Source: CBDFKY01 sp965248995 (GTDB lineage Bacteria; Pseudomonadota; Alphaproteobacteria; Rickettsiales; UBA998). Taken from it: a stretch of DNA of 64,000 bases. The stretch is from NCBI GenBank assembly GCA_965248995.1, contig CBDFKY010000004.1, positions 124,001 through 188,000 of the forward strand, written 5' to 3'. Shown here in pieces: positions 25,686 to 33,163 of the stretch. The position numbers and the translations under genes were made by a program. Below the pieces are notes generated by a model. The model had not been told where the DNA came from and searched no databases. It saw only the letters and a program-made list of their open reading frames with translations. Each line of letters starts with the position of its first letter. Position 1 is the stretch's first letter.

Positions 25686-26515
25686 TGCGGCGCGGTGATG
25701 GAGTTGAGCTCTTTCTCCTTACTGGCACGCATCCGCTTGTCATCCGCCAGATCCATGGTCAGTTCCTTCGCCTTCGATGGCAGCATGTTCGCCAAGATCG
25801 GCGCGGCTTTGCGTTCCGACATTTTATCCACCAGTGTGAGCAATACCGGCATTTCCATTTCGTCGAAGATACGGGCGGCGTCTTTCGGTTTCATGTTTTC
25901 ATACATTTTTACCAGTGAAGCGATTTTACTGTCCACTTTCGTATCATATTCTTTCAGCAGCCCGCGTACCGTGCCTTCCAGCTGCTTGATCTGGGCAATT
26001 TTTTGATCCAGCTTCATGTTGGAAGCGTCCAGCAGGTTGCCTTTCAGTTTGACTTCCTTCTCATAACTGTCCAGTTGCTCGCGCCGTTTTGAGAGGCTTT
26101 GCAGGACGTCCACTTCTACATCGGAAAATTTACAGTTATTGACCGGGATTACCGGCGGCTCGTCGTCGATCGGGGATTTTTTAGACTTCGCTTTCTTCTT
26201 GGGCGATCCTTCCGCATCGGCGCCCGCTTCCTCATCTTTTTTCTCAGCCGGAGCTACTTCTTTTGCATCCGGCGGCTGCACCGGCGAGGTGGCGGTTTTC
26301 GCCGGATCTTTCGGAGATTTTTCCTTTGGTGCAACCGGGGCGGGAGCGTCAGGTTTTTTGTCTTCCGCGTAGGCGGGAGCGCCAAGCATCAGCGCTGAAA
26401 TACGGTTGCCCACCTCCACCACGTCATAGACTTTGGCGCTGAGCAGCAGGCAAAGCGAGGCGATGGTCAATGGCAGGATACGGATCTTGGAGAGAAAATA
26501 ACCGATCGTCCACAT
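25682..26515 (-). CDS. motE: MotE-like flagellar protein with MgtE_N-type domain
   Basis: The 277-residue protein has one N-terminal membrane segment (about residues 13-28) and then a long Pro/Ala/Lys-rich linker (about 50-125). A coiled coil follows (about 145-205), and the C-terminal segment DAARIFDEMEMPVLLTLVDKM resembles the MgtE_N-like domain of MotE. MotE proteins are reported chaperones of the periplasmic part of MotC in alphaproteobacteria, and the family is often annotated only as COG3334. Topology predicts a periplasmic C-terminal part. It sits four bases after the DUF6468 gene in a fliL-fliM operon, which supports a motor role. Confidence 0.78.
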   Translation of the reverse strand: MWTIGYFLSKIRILPLTIASLCLLLSAKVYDVVEVGNRISALMLGAPAYAEDKKPDAPAPVAPKEKSPKDPAKTATSPVQPPDAKEVAPAEKKDEEAGADAEGSPKKKAKSKKSPIDDEPPVIPVNNCKFSDVEVDVLQSLSKRREQLDSYEKEVKLKGNLLDASNMKLDQKIAQIKQLEGTVRGLLKEYDTKVDSKIASLVKMYENMKPKDAARIFDEMEMPVLLTLVDKMSERKAAPILANMLPSKAKELTMDLADDKRMRASKEKELNSITAPQ

Positions 26516-26519
26516 GGGC

Positions 26520-27230
26520 CTATTCCTTGGTGTCTTTCAACGCTTGCGCGAGATCTTGCTCCGAACTGGTGCGCAGCCGCGCCATCGGCCTCTGGGGACG
26601 GTTGGCCTGCTGATGACCTGAACGCAATTCGGAAATCCGCTCCATCATCGCCTCGATCCCGGCCGCTTTCGTTCCTTCCTTCGCAGCGGGGGCCGCCGCG
26701 GGCGTATTCCGGGCCGGTTCGGTTCTCGGTGCGGCGCGTTCACGTCTGGGTGAGGGATCGACAGGCCGTTCTTCCCGGAGCGATTCGGCTTTTTGCGCTG
26801 ACGGCCGTTCCGTGCCTCTTTCTTCACGTCCGCCGGTGGTGGAACGGCGCACTTCCTCCCGCACTTCCGCGGTACGCGCTGCGGAAGTCACGGTGCGACC
26901 GGAATTCAGCTGCTGTTCGATGCGGTCGGCCGTTTTGTTGGCCCGCTCGATCATAAAGGCCAGATCGTCCGCAAGATAATTCGCCTTATCCAGCTTCAAC
27001 TGCATGTTTTCATTGATTTTTTTGCTGGCTTTATGGATTTCCTGAATACTGACGGTCGCCTGTTTGGTCGATTCGTCGAACTGGTAGATCAACTGTGCCA
27101 GTTCCGATTTGGAATCCTGTAGCACCTGCACGCGTTTATTCAGGCGGGCACAGAAAAAAATGGTGACGCTCAACAGCACGGCGACCGAGGCATCCATAAT
27201 CAACGAAAGTACCAGTTCACTCATCAGCAT
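26520..27230 (-). CDS. DUF6468-type flagellar-locus protein
   Basis: The 236-residue protein has a single membrane segment near the N terminus (about residues 5-27). A helical, probably coiled-coil stretch follows (about 28-115, ending ADRIEQQLNSGRTV), and then a charged, Arg/Pro/Glu-rich disordered tail. This layout matches DUF6468, a family found between fliM and motE in alphaproteobacterial flagellar clusters; its function is not established. I use the ATG at 27230, which overlaps the fliM stop by one base (TGATG). A longer reading from 27332 would run 100 bases into fliM and is not supported. Confidence 0.72.
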   Translation of the reverse strand: MLMSELVLSLIMDASVAVLLSVTIFFCARLNKRVQVLQDSKSELAQLIYQFDESTKQATVSIQEIHKASKKINENMQLKLDKANYLADDLAFMIERANKTADRIEQQLNSGRTVTSAARTAEVREEVRRSTTGGREERGTERPSAQKAESLREERPVDPSPRRERAAPRTEPARNTPAAAPAAKEGTKAAGIEAMMERISELRSGHQQANRPQRPMARLRTSSEQDLAQALKDTKE

Positions 27231-28291
27231 CAAGGGCGCTCCATCCGTGTATTGACCGGTTCCAGCAACGATACCGCGATTTTCTCGCCCACCCGGCCAA
27301 GCCGCGCTTTCGCCAGCATCACGTCCCCGCATTTCAGGAACACGTCGTCTTTCGGTTCTTTATCAAGTAAAATCGTGCTGCCCACTTTCAGCCGCACCAG
27401 ATCGCCGAGCGATACGTCTTTTTCATCGAGTAGGGCGCTGACGCAGACGGACGAGTGGCGCAACTCGTTGCCCATATGGCGTTCCCATGCCGTATCCTGA
27501 CCGAATTTTTCTCCCATGAAAATATGCGCCAGCAACTCGCGGATCGGCTCCAGTGTTTCATGCGGTAGCAGTATTTCGATCATGCCGCTGCGGTCGTCCA
27601 TATCCACCTGCAGTTTCACCAGCAGCGCGGAGTTTGCAGGACGCGTGATCGTCGCGAAACGGGGATTGCTTTCCAGCCGGTCGAACTGGAAGGTGACGGG
27701 GGAGACGGGGTCGAACGACTGGCTCATGTCGCTGAGTACGATTTCCACCAGGGATTTGACGATGTCCTGTTCGATCGTGGTATAAGGCCGGCCTTCCACG
27801 CGAATTCCTTTATGCACACGGCGACCGCCGAGCAGTACGTCCACCATCGAATAAATCAGGGAGCTATCAACCATCGCCAGGCCGAAATTTTCCCATTCCA
27901 CGGCGCGGAATACGACCAGCAGCGCGGGCAGGGGAATGGAATTCAGGTAATCGTCGAACCGGAGCGACGACATCGAGTCGATGCTTACATCAACGTTATC
28001 CGAGGTAAAATTACGCAGTGAGGAGGAAAGTACCCGCACCATCCGGTCGAACACGATCTCCAGCATCGGCAGTTTTTCATATGCCATCTGCGACTTGCCG
28101 AGGATCGCCGCCAGACCCGTGTTGGAATCCGCTTCGCGGCCCTTCGCGTCGAAGCCGAGAAGCAGGTCGATCTCATCCTGATTGAGAACGCGCTCTTCCA
28201 TCCCGTTGGATGCGCCAGCCGCCCCGTCTCCGGCCGCCATCATGGCTTCCCATTCGGCGGCAGCGGCTTCGTCGTTTGTTTCATCGGCCAT
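27230..28291 (-). CDS. fliM: Flagellar motor switch protein FliM
   Basis: FliM is part of the cytoplasmic C-ring, binds phospho-CheY and sets rotation direction. The 353-residue protein has an N-terminal segment with the LNQDEIDLLLGF motif near residues 36-47, here preceded by an acidic, Ala/Gly-rich extension. The CheC-like middle domain follows (about 75-260; FDRMVRVLSSSLRNF, LVVFRAVEWENFGLAMVDSSL), then the C-terminal FliN-like domain (about 275-350; SLGDLVRLKVGSTI). It lies 33 bases after fliL and is coupled to the DUF6468 gene. fliN is not adjacent in the window. Confidence 0.92.
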   Translation of the reverse strand: MADETNDEAAAAEWEAMMAAGDGAAGASNGMEERVLNQDEIDLLLGFDAKGREADSNTGLAAILGKSQMAYEKLPMLEIVFDRMVRVLSSSLRNFTSDNVDVSIDSMSSLRFDDYLNSIPLPALLVVFRAVEWENFGLAMVDSSLIYSMVDVLLGGRRVHKGIRVEGRPYTTIEQDIVKSLVEIVLSDMSQSFDPVSPVTFQFDRLESNPRFATITRPANSALLVKLQVDMDDRSGMIEILLPHETLEPIRELLAHIFMGEKFGQDTAWERHMGNELRHSSVCVSALLDEKDVSLGDLVRLKVGSTILLDKEPKDDVFLKCGDVMLAKARLGRVGEKIAVSLLEPVNTRMERP

Positions 28292-28324
28292 TGGCGTAAC
28301 CCAGCGTGTGCGTTCTTTTGAATC

Positions 28325-28876
28325 TTACTGTATTAGCAGTTCTTTGAAAAGTACATTGGTGATCTTGTCCGGTGCAAGCGCTTTATTGATGCGCAGCATC
28401 AACTCGTCCCGCAGGCGGTATACCCCGGCGGAGCCTTTCAAATCGCTCGGCCGCAGTTCCCGTACGTACGTGATCACGATATCCTGTATCTTCGGTTGTA
28501 TTGCTTGCAATTTGTCTGCCACTTCTTTGCTTGGCGCTTCCAGAGTAATGGCGGTCTTGATGAAACTGGGGGTCGGGGAGCCGGGATTGAGGTTCGCCAT
28601 CACGTCCGGCAGGTTGTAATAGACCACGGCGGCCGCTTCGGTTTTCGGGTCGCTTTCCTTGCCGTCCTTCCCTTTTTCGTGCCCTTTGCCACCTGAAGCA
28701 TCCGCGGTTTCCGCCTTGCCTTTGCCGAGCATTCCATTAAGCATCCCGGAAAAAAACAACCCTGCTCCGCCACCGGCGAGCAATAATACGATCACGATCA
28801 GTATCACCAGTTTCTTTTTGCCTTTTTTCGGCGCGTCGCCCTCCGCCGTTTCGGATTCTTCGTGATGCTCCGCCAT
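28325..28876 (-). CDS. fliL: Flagellar basal-body-associated protein FliL
   Basis: FliL is an inner-membrane protein that surrounds the stator and affects torque and stator stability. The 183-residue protein has a short cytoplasmic Lys-rich stretch and one membrane segment (about residues 22-44, LVILIVIVLLLAGGG). A Gly/Lys-rich linker (about 50-75) leads into the conserved periplasmic domain with YYNLPDVMANLNP and a C-terminal TNVLFKELLIQ. This is the typical FliL layout. It is the first gene of the minus-strand flagellar operon and diverges from flgF across about 200 bases. Confidence 0.88.
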   Translation of the reverse strand: MAEHHEESETAEGDAPKKGKKKLVILIVIVLLLAGGGAGLFFSGMLNGMLGKGKAETADASGGKGHEKGKDGKESDPKTEAAAVVYYNLPDVMANLNPGSPTPSFIKTAITLEAPSKEVADKLQAIQPKIQDIVITYVRELRPSDLKGSAGVYRLRDELMLRINKALAPDKITNVLFKELLIQ

Positions 28877-29028
28877 CTGATACTCCCCTTGATTCCTGCC
28901 TCAAGCATGGCGGAGCATTCGAACGCTTACAACCCCGTGACCCGCAAAGCCTGTTTCACAGCGTTCTTTCTCTCAACCTCGTGATGGAATTGCCATGATC
29001 GGCTTTCTTTATGGGCTCTTTATTTATC

Positions 29029-29044
29029 TGGCATGGTTCGTGCA
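29029..29044 (+). promoter_or_regulatory. Candidate sigma-54 promoter of flgFGAH
   Basis: The sequence TGGCATG-N4-GTGCA matches the -24/-12 consensus TGGCACG-N4-TTGCA at nearly all conserved positions (GG at 30-31, GC at 42-43, correct spacing). It ends 34 bases before the flgF start codon, giving a short leader with a strong AAGGAGG site. Middle and late flagellar operons of alphaproteobacteria such as Caulobacter are known to use sigma-54 with FlbD. I did not identify an enhancer-binding site. Confidence 0.6.
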
Positions 29045-29078
29045 TTGTTTACTCATACCCAATCCTTAAGGAGGCAAG

Positions 29079-29810
29079 GTGGATAACAGCGTGTATATAA
29101 CCCTCTCACGGCAGATCGCCGCATTCCGTTATATGGATGCGGTCGCGAACAACATCGCCAACGCGAACACCACCGGCTTCCAGGCGGAAAAAATGGTGTT
29201 CGATGATTTCCTGGTTCCCGACGGCAATCATAACCAGATGGCGTTCACCCAGGATATCGCTACTTATCACGATACCAAGCCCGGGGTGATCAAGGAAACG
29301 GGCAACCCGCTGGATGTCGCCATTTCCGGACCGGGATATTTCGCGCTCGAAATGCCGGGTGGTAAAAAAGCGTATACGCGGGCGGGGAACTTCCAGCTGG
29401 ACGGGACGGGTACGATGGTCACCTCCGAAGGGGTGCCGGTGCTTGATGAAGGCGGGCAGCGCATCACGTTCGAGAGGGAAGACAAAAACATTACGATCGG
29501 GGCGAGCGGTGTCATCTCCGTCAACGGAGAGGAACGCAGCACCATCGATATGGTGGAATTTCCGAACCGGTATGATCTGCAGCAGCTCGGCAACGCCACT
29601 TTTACCTCGCCCAAACAAGCCCCGGTGCCGGCGACGAATTCCAAAATGCTGCAGGGGGTGCTGGAAGATTCCAACGTCTCGGCCATTTCGGAGATCGTCG
29701 ATATGACGAAAGTGTCCCGCTCTGTCGCCAATACGGCCAAGTTCATCGAGGTGATGTATGACCTGCAGCGCAAGGCCAACAATGTCTACAGCAAGGCGCC
29801 GTCCACGTAA
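29079..29810 (+). CDS. flgF: Flagellar proximal rod protein FlgF
   Basis: FlgF forms part of the proximal rod of the basal body in the periplasm. The 243-residue protein has the N-terminal rod motif (VYITLSRQIAAFRYMDAVANNIANANTTGF), a central FlgE/F/G domain (GNPLDVAISGPGYFALEMPGG), and a C-terminal helix with VSRSVANTAKFIEVMYDLQRK. The start is a GTG at 29079 with an excellent AAGGAGG ribosome site. It is the first gene of the plus-strand run flgF-flgG-flgA-flgH and is preceded by a sigma-54-like promoter. Confidence 0.92.
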   Translation: MDNSVYITLSRQIAAFRYMDAVANNIANANTTGFQAEKMVFDDFLVPDGNHNQMAFTQDIATYHDTKPGVIKETGNPLDVAISGPGYFALEMPGGKKAYTRAGNFQLDGTGTMVTSEGVPVLDEGGQRITFEREDKNITIGASGVISVNGEERSTIDMVEFPNRYDLQQLGNATFTSPKQAPVPATNSKMLQGVLEDSNVSAISEIVDMTKVSRSVANTAKFIEVMYDLQRKANNVYSKAPST

Positions 29811-29862
29811 GCCTTTGATACACTAGCATGAATATGTCTCACCCCTATCAGGAGTAACTTCA

Positions 29863-30648
29863 ATGAGATCGCTTAATATTGCCGCTACCGGAATGCAGGC
29901 GCAACAGACGAACGTGGATGTGATTTCCCACAACCTTGCCAACATGACCACCACCTCTTATAAGCGCCAGCGGCCTGAATTTCAGGATTTGATTTATGAG
30001 AATGAACGGCGCGTCGGCAGTAATTCCACCGATGCCGGAACGATCGTGCCGACCGGGATCCAGCTCGGTCTCGGCGTGAAGACCGCCGCGACATACCGAA
30101 ATACTTCGCAGGGGACGGTGAAGCTGACGGACAACGCGCTCGATATCGCCATTAACGGGCGGGGTTACCTGTCTATCGAACTGCCGAACGGGACGCAGGC
30201 CTATACTCGTAACGGCGCCCTCCAGCTCAGCCCGACGGGTGAGATCGTCAACGCGGATGGATATGCGCTGGTGCCGGGGATTACCGTGCCGGACAATGCG
30301 ACCAGCGTCAGTATCAATAAAAGCGGGCAGGTGGAGGCGAAGATCGACGGGCAGGTGAATACGGTCAATCTCGGCCAGCTTCAGATGACGACCTTTGTGA
30401 ACGAGCCGGGACTCGAGGCGCTGGGTGACAATCTGTTCGCGGAGACGGCGGCTTCCGGGAATCCTATCGAAGGATTCGGGGGAGATGAAGGGTTCGGAGT
30501 GGTGCTGCAAGGGTACCTGGAGGATTCCAACGTCAACTCGGTGACCGAAATCACCAACCTGATCGTCGCGCAACGAGCCTATGAAATGAACGCGAAGGTC
30601 ATTAAAGCGTCCGATGAAATGTTGCAGTCATTGAATCAGGCAGCGTGA
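29863..30648 (+). CDS. flgG: Flagellar distal rod protein FlgG
   Basis: FlgG builds the distal rod, the drive shaft through the peptidoglycan and outer membrane. The 261-residue protein begins RSLNIAATGMQAQQTNVDVI followed by SHNLANMTTTSYKR, has the central NALDIAINGRGYLSIELPNG block, and ends with EITNLIVAQRAYEMNAKVIK plus ASDEMLQSLNQA, all FlgG hallmarks. Length is standard. The ATG has an AGGAG site. It lies 52 bases after flgF and 20 bases before flgA. Confidence 0.95.
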   Translation: MRSLNIAATGMQAQQTNVDVISHNLANMTTTSYKRQRPEFQDLIYENERRVGSNSTDAGTIVPTGIQLGLGVKTAATYRNTSQGTVKLTDNALDIAINGRGYLSIELPNGTQAYTRNGALQLSPTGEIVNADGYALVPGITVPDNATSVSINKSGQVEAKIDGQVNTVNLGQLQMTTFVNEPGLEALGDNLFAETAASGNPIEGFGGDEGFGVVLQGYLEDSNVNSVTEITNLIVAQRAYEMNAKVIKASDEMLQSLNQAA

Positions 30649-30668
30649 GCAGGTTAGGGTAGGGGGAT

Positions 30669-31427
30669 ATGAGCTTTAAATACGTATCCTTGGGTCTGTT
30701 GCTTCTCATACTCGTTATCGGAAAGCCGTTATCCGCCCGGGCGAACGATACGAAACGCCAAGAAGAGGTGCCTTCGGCTCCGTATCAACTGATGCTGGAA
30801 GATGTGGAGAAGGCGGTATCCGATGCGCTGGTGGCGGCAAAACTTGCCCCGCATATCCATGCTACCGTCCTGAACAACCGGGACAAGGTGCTGTATGCGG
30901 GACAGCAGCCTGCCCATGTGGAGCTGCGAACGCTTCGGTACGATACCTCCAAATCTTCCTGGTCGGCGAATATGCTGATCATGGACGGCGAGAAGACGAT
31001 TACCGCCAAGCCGGTATCAGGCAGGTATAATGAGGAGCAGGAAGTGCCCGTATTGAATAAACGGTTATTGAACGGAAACGTTATCGCCAAGGAAGATGTG
31101 GTCATGCAATTTTTTCCCGCTACCAAGTCAAGGCAGGATACCGTGATGACGGCTGATGCGCTTCTCGGCAAATCACCGCGCCATATGATATCCCCGAACC
31201 GTCCGATACGGGCAGGCGAACTGACCAGCCCCGCAGTGCTGAAAAAAGGCGGGACGGTGACGATGCGGTATGCGACGCCCTATATGGATATCAGTACGAC
31301 CGGGGAAGCGCAGGAGGAAGGGACGGTGGGGGATGTCATCCGCGTGCGCAATATGGACAGCAGTAAAATCGTGCGTGCCACTATCGTTTCCTCTCAGGAA
31401 GTGGTGGTCGGATCAGGTCGCAAGTGA
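30669..31427 (+). CDS. flgA: Flagellar P-ring chaperone FlgA
   Basis: FlgA is a periplasmic chaperone for P-ring (FlgI) assembly. The 252-residue protein has a Sec signal peptide (residues 1-26, hydrophobic core LGLLLLILVIG, likely cut after SARA). The C-terminal SAF/ChapFlgA domain contains VPVLNKRLLNGNVIAKEDVVM, GKSPRHMISPNRPIRAGEL, and the closing VGDVIRVRNMDSSKIVRATI. The start has a GGGGG site. It is co-directional with flgG and flgH. flgI itself is not in the window. Confidence 0.9.
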   Translation: MSFKYVSLGLLLLILVIGKPLSARANDTKRQEEVPSAPYQLMLEDVEKAVSDALVAAKLAPHIHATVLNNRDKVLYAGQQPAHVELRTLRYDTSKSSWSANMLIMDGEKTITAKPVSGRYNEEQEVPVLNKRLLNGNVIAKEDVVMQFFPATKSRQDTVMTADALLGKSPRHMISPNRPIRAGELTSPAVLKKGGTVTMRYATPYMDISTTGEAQEEGTVGDVIRVRNMDSSKIVRATIVSSQEVVVGSGRK

Positions 31428-31443
31428 ATAAGGAGAACAGGTG

Positions 31444-32190
31444 ATGTCATTGAAACCGTATCTATTATCTTCCGCTCTGGTGGTGCTGTGCGGATGTTCC
31501 GCCACCCTCGACAGGCTGGAGAATATCAATCAGCAGCCGCCGCTCAGTAAAAGTGAAAACCCGCAGGCGCATCCGGATTATCAGCCGGTGAGCTGGCCGA
31601 TGCCGGCGCCCATTCCGCCGGATACCCGTTATGCCAACTCTCTTTGGCAACCTGGGGCGCGGGCATTTTTCCGTGACCAGCGGGCCGCGCGGGTAGGAGA
31701 TATTCTTACCGTGAAGATCGAAATCGACGATAAGGCGGAACTGAATAATGAAACGGAACGGAAGCGCGATGACAAGGAAGACGTCAATGCGCCGCATTTC
31801 TTCGGACTGGAGCGGTTACTGGGAAGCATTTCACCGGCTGCTCCGGAAAAGGAAAAACTGTTCGATATTTCCGGAACCAACAAAAACAAGGGAACAGGGA
31901 CGGTCAAGCGTAAGGAAAAGATCGTCACCAACGTGGCGGCCACCATCACGCAGATCCTGCCGAACGGGAATTTCGTGGTGAAAGGCTCGCAGGAGATCCG
32001 GGTGAACTTTGAAATTCGTGAAGTATCCGTTTCCGGTATGATACGGCCGGAAGATATCGATTCCTCGAACAGCATCAAATCGACGCAAATGGCGGAAGCA
32101 CGGGTGGTATATGGCGGGCGCGGTCAGTTGATGGATGCGCAGCAACCGAGGTATGGAGCGCAGGCGATCGATATTCTCTCGCCCTTCTAA
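31444..32190 (+). CDS. flgH: Flagellar L-ring lipoprotein FlgH
   Basis: FlgH forms the L-ring in the outer membrane. The 248-residue protein has a lipoprotein signal with lipobox LCGC (cysteine near residue 18) and the FlgH signatures SLWQPGARAFFRDQRAARVGDILTV (seen in two parts), KEKIVTNVAATITQILPNGN, and the C-terminal IRPEDIDSSNSIKSTQMAEA plus RVVYGGRGQL. I place the start at the ATG at 31444; a GTG at 31441 directly before it is also possible. The last four bases overlap the 3' end of a small gene on the other strand. Confidence 0.94.
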   Translation: MSLKPYLLSSALVVLCGCSATLDRLENINQQPPLSKSENPQAHPDYQPVSWPMPAPIPPDTRYANSLWQPGARAFFRDQRAARVGDILTVKIEIDDKAELNNETERKRDDKEDVNAPHFFGLERLLGSISPAAPEKEKLFDISGTNKNKGTGTVKRKEKIVTNVAATITQILPNGNFVVKGSQEIRVNFEIREVSVSGMIRPEDIDSSNSIKSTQMAEARVVYGGRGQLMDAQQPRYGAQAIDILSPF

Positions 32191-32573
32191 ATTTTGTTTT
32201 TTGTATGGCGGAATCTGGTGCTCTTATAGCTGGCATATCCCGGCAGCTCGAAGATTCCGCCGATCGTCGTGAAGTTGCAGCCCCCCTCTTTTGCGCAGGC
32301 GGAAAGATGGGTGTTGAACCATTTTCTCTCAAATGTTCCCCGCGCCACCAGCTGCGAAAAAGCGCTTTTGAGTTCTGAAACGGTGATGCCTTTCTCATAT
32401 GCCTTGCCTCCCTTCAGATTGGGAATTCGGTATATGATGGCTACTTCCCGTCGTCTTTTTCCCCATCCCTTGATCGTAAAATCAGCAGTTGCCTGCGGTT
32501 TTGGAATCACCGTTCCCGGGGTCAAGTTGGAGTGTATGGAAGAGATAAAACCGTCCAGGTTATCTGCTTTCAT
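32187..32573 (-). CDS. Hypothetical protein, 128 aa, basic
   Basis: I do not recognise this gene. The 128-residue product is basic, has no signal peptide or membrane segment, and contains a central segment GWGKRRREVAIIYRIPNLKGG. The C-terminal half, with VSELKSAFSQLVARGTFERKW and CAKEGGCNF, could be a small winged or helical nucleic-acid-binding fold, but this is a guess. The ATG at 32573 has a weak GGAA site. Its 3' end overlaps flgH by four bases in convergent orientation. It may be co-transcribed with the 122-residue gene starting at 33009, 67 bases upstream. The region is more AT-rich than its neighbours. Confidence 0.5.
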   Translation of the reverse strand: MKADNLDGFISSIHSNLTPGTVIPKPQATADFTIKGWGKRRREVAIIYRIPNLKGGKAYEKGITVSELKSAFSQLVARGTFERKWFNTHLSACAKEGGCNFTTIGGIFELPGYASYKSTRFRHTKNKI

Positions 32574-32640
32574 ATTTTCGTTCCATGTTTGGATATGCCC
32601 GCTTTATGGCCGTTTAACACAACGGTCTAGATATCGGAGA

Positions 32641-33009
32641 TCAGGCATTCTCTTCGGAAAACTCGTCTTCATCTTCCGCTTCCAGTTCTTCCAGATTCAC
32701 TTTGGGGCGATGAGGCGTAGGGACGTTTTTGGTGGAGGCCGCTTTCGTTCTGACCAGTTCCCCTTTCTTTTCATCCCACGTATACTGATATACGACGGTT
32801 TTGACGCCCGTCATGACGATGTCACCGTCCGCCAGCTGCAGCACGTCGAATCCTTTCTGCAGCGCATCGTTGATCAAAACGGAAGACTGACGCAGATATC
32901 TGGCGTCTGACATGGTCTGCAGCATGGTATTTTCCACGGCGTTTCCTGCATTTGCAGCCTGTTTACCGGGCATAATCGTCTTTTTAATTACGGCGCTGTT
33001 CGTGCTCAT
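32641..33009 (-). CDS. Small conserved-looking protein with acidic tail, 122 aa
   Basis: The function is unknown. I place the start at the ATG at 33009, which has a GGAGAAC ribosome site; the longer reading to 33099 adds an implausible N terminus. The core (about residues 35-90) contains SSVLINDALQKGFDVLQLAD and GDIVMTGVKTVVYQYTWDEK, a compact beta-rich unit. The last 20 residues are strongly acidic (EELEAEDEDEFSEENA). From memory the core recalls a small Rickettsiales family of unknown function (DUF2671-like); this is unverified. No membrane segment is present, so it is probably cytoplasmic. The upstream 154 bases are AT-rich and include a run of nine A residues near 33087-33095. Confidence 0.6.
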   Translation of the reverse strand: MSTNSAVIKKTIMPGKQAANAGNAVENTMLQTMSDARYLRQSSVLINDALQKGFDVLQLADGDIVMTGVKTVVYQYTWDEKKGELVRTKAASTKNVPTPHRPKVNLEELEAEDEDEFSEENA

Positions 33010-33163
33010 TTTTGTTCTCCGGTTATATATCAATGGGTTGCCATCAATAAGTTCAATCTTTTCCTTAACGCATACTAATAAATAAGAAAAAAAAAGCAAG
33101 TAAAATTAATGTAAAAACTGCGTAATTATCTCTGGTTGAGCAAATATGCAACAGGTGATTGTT

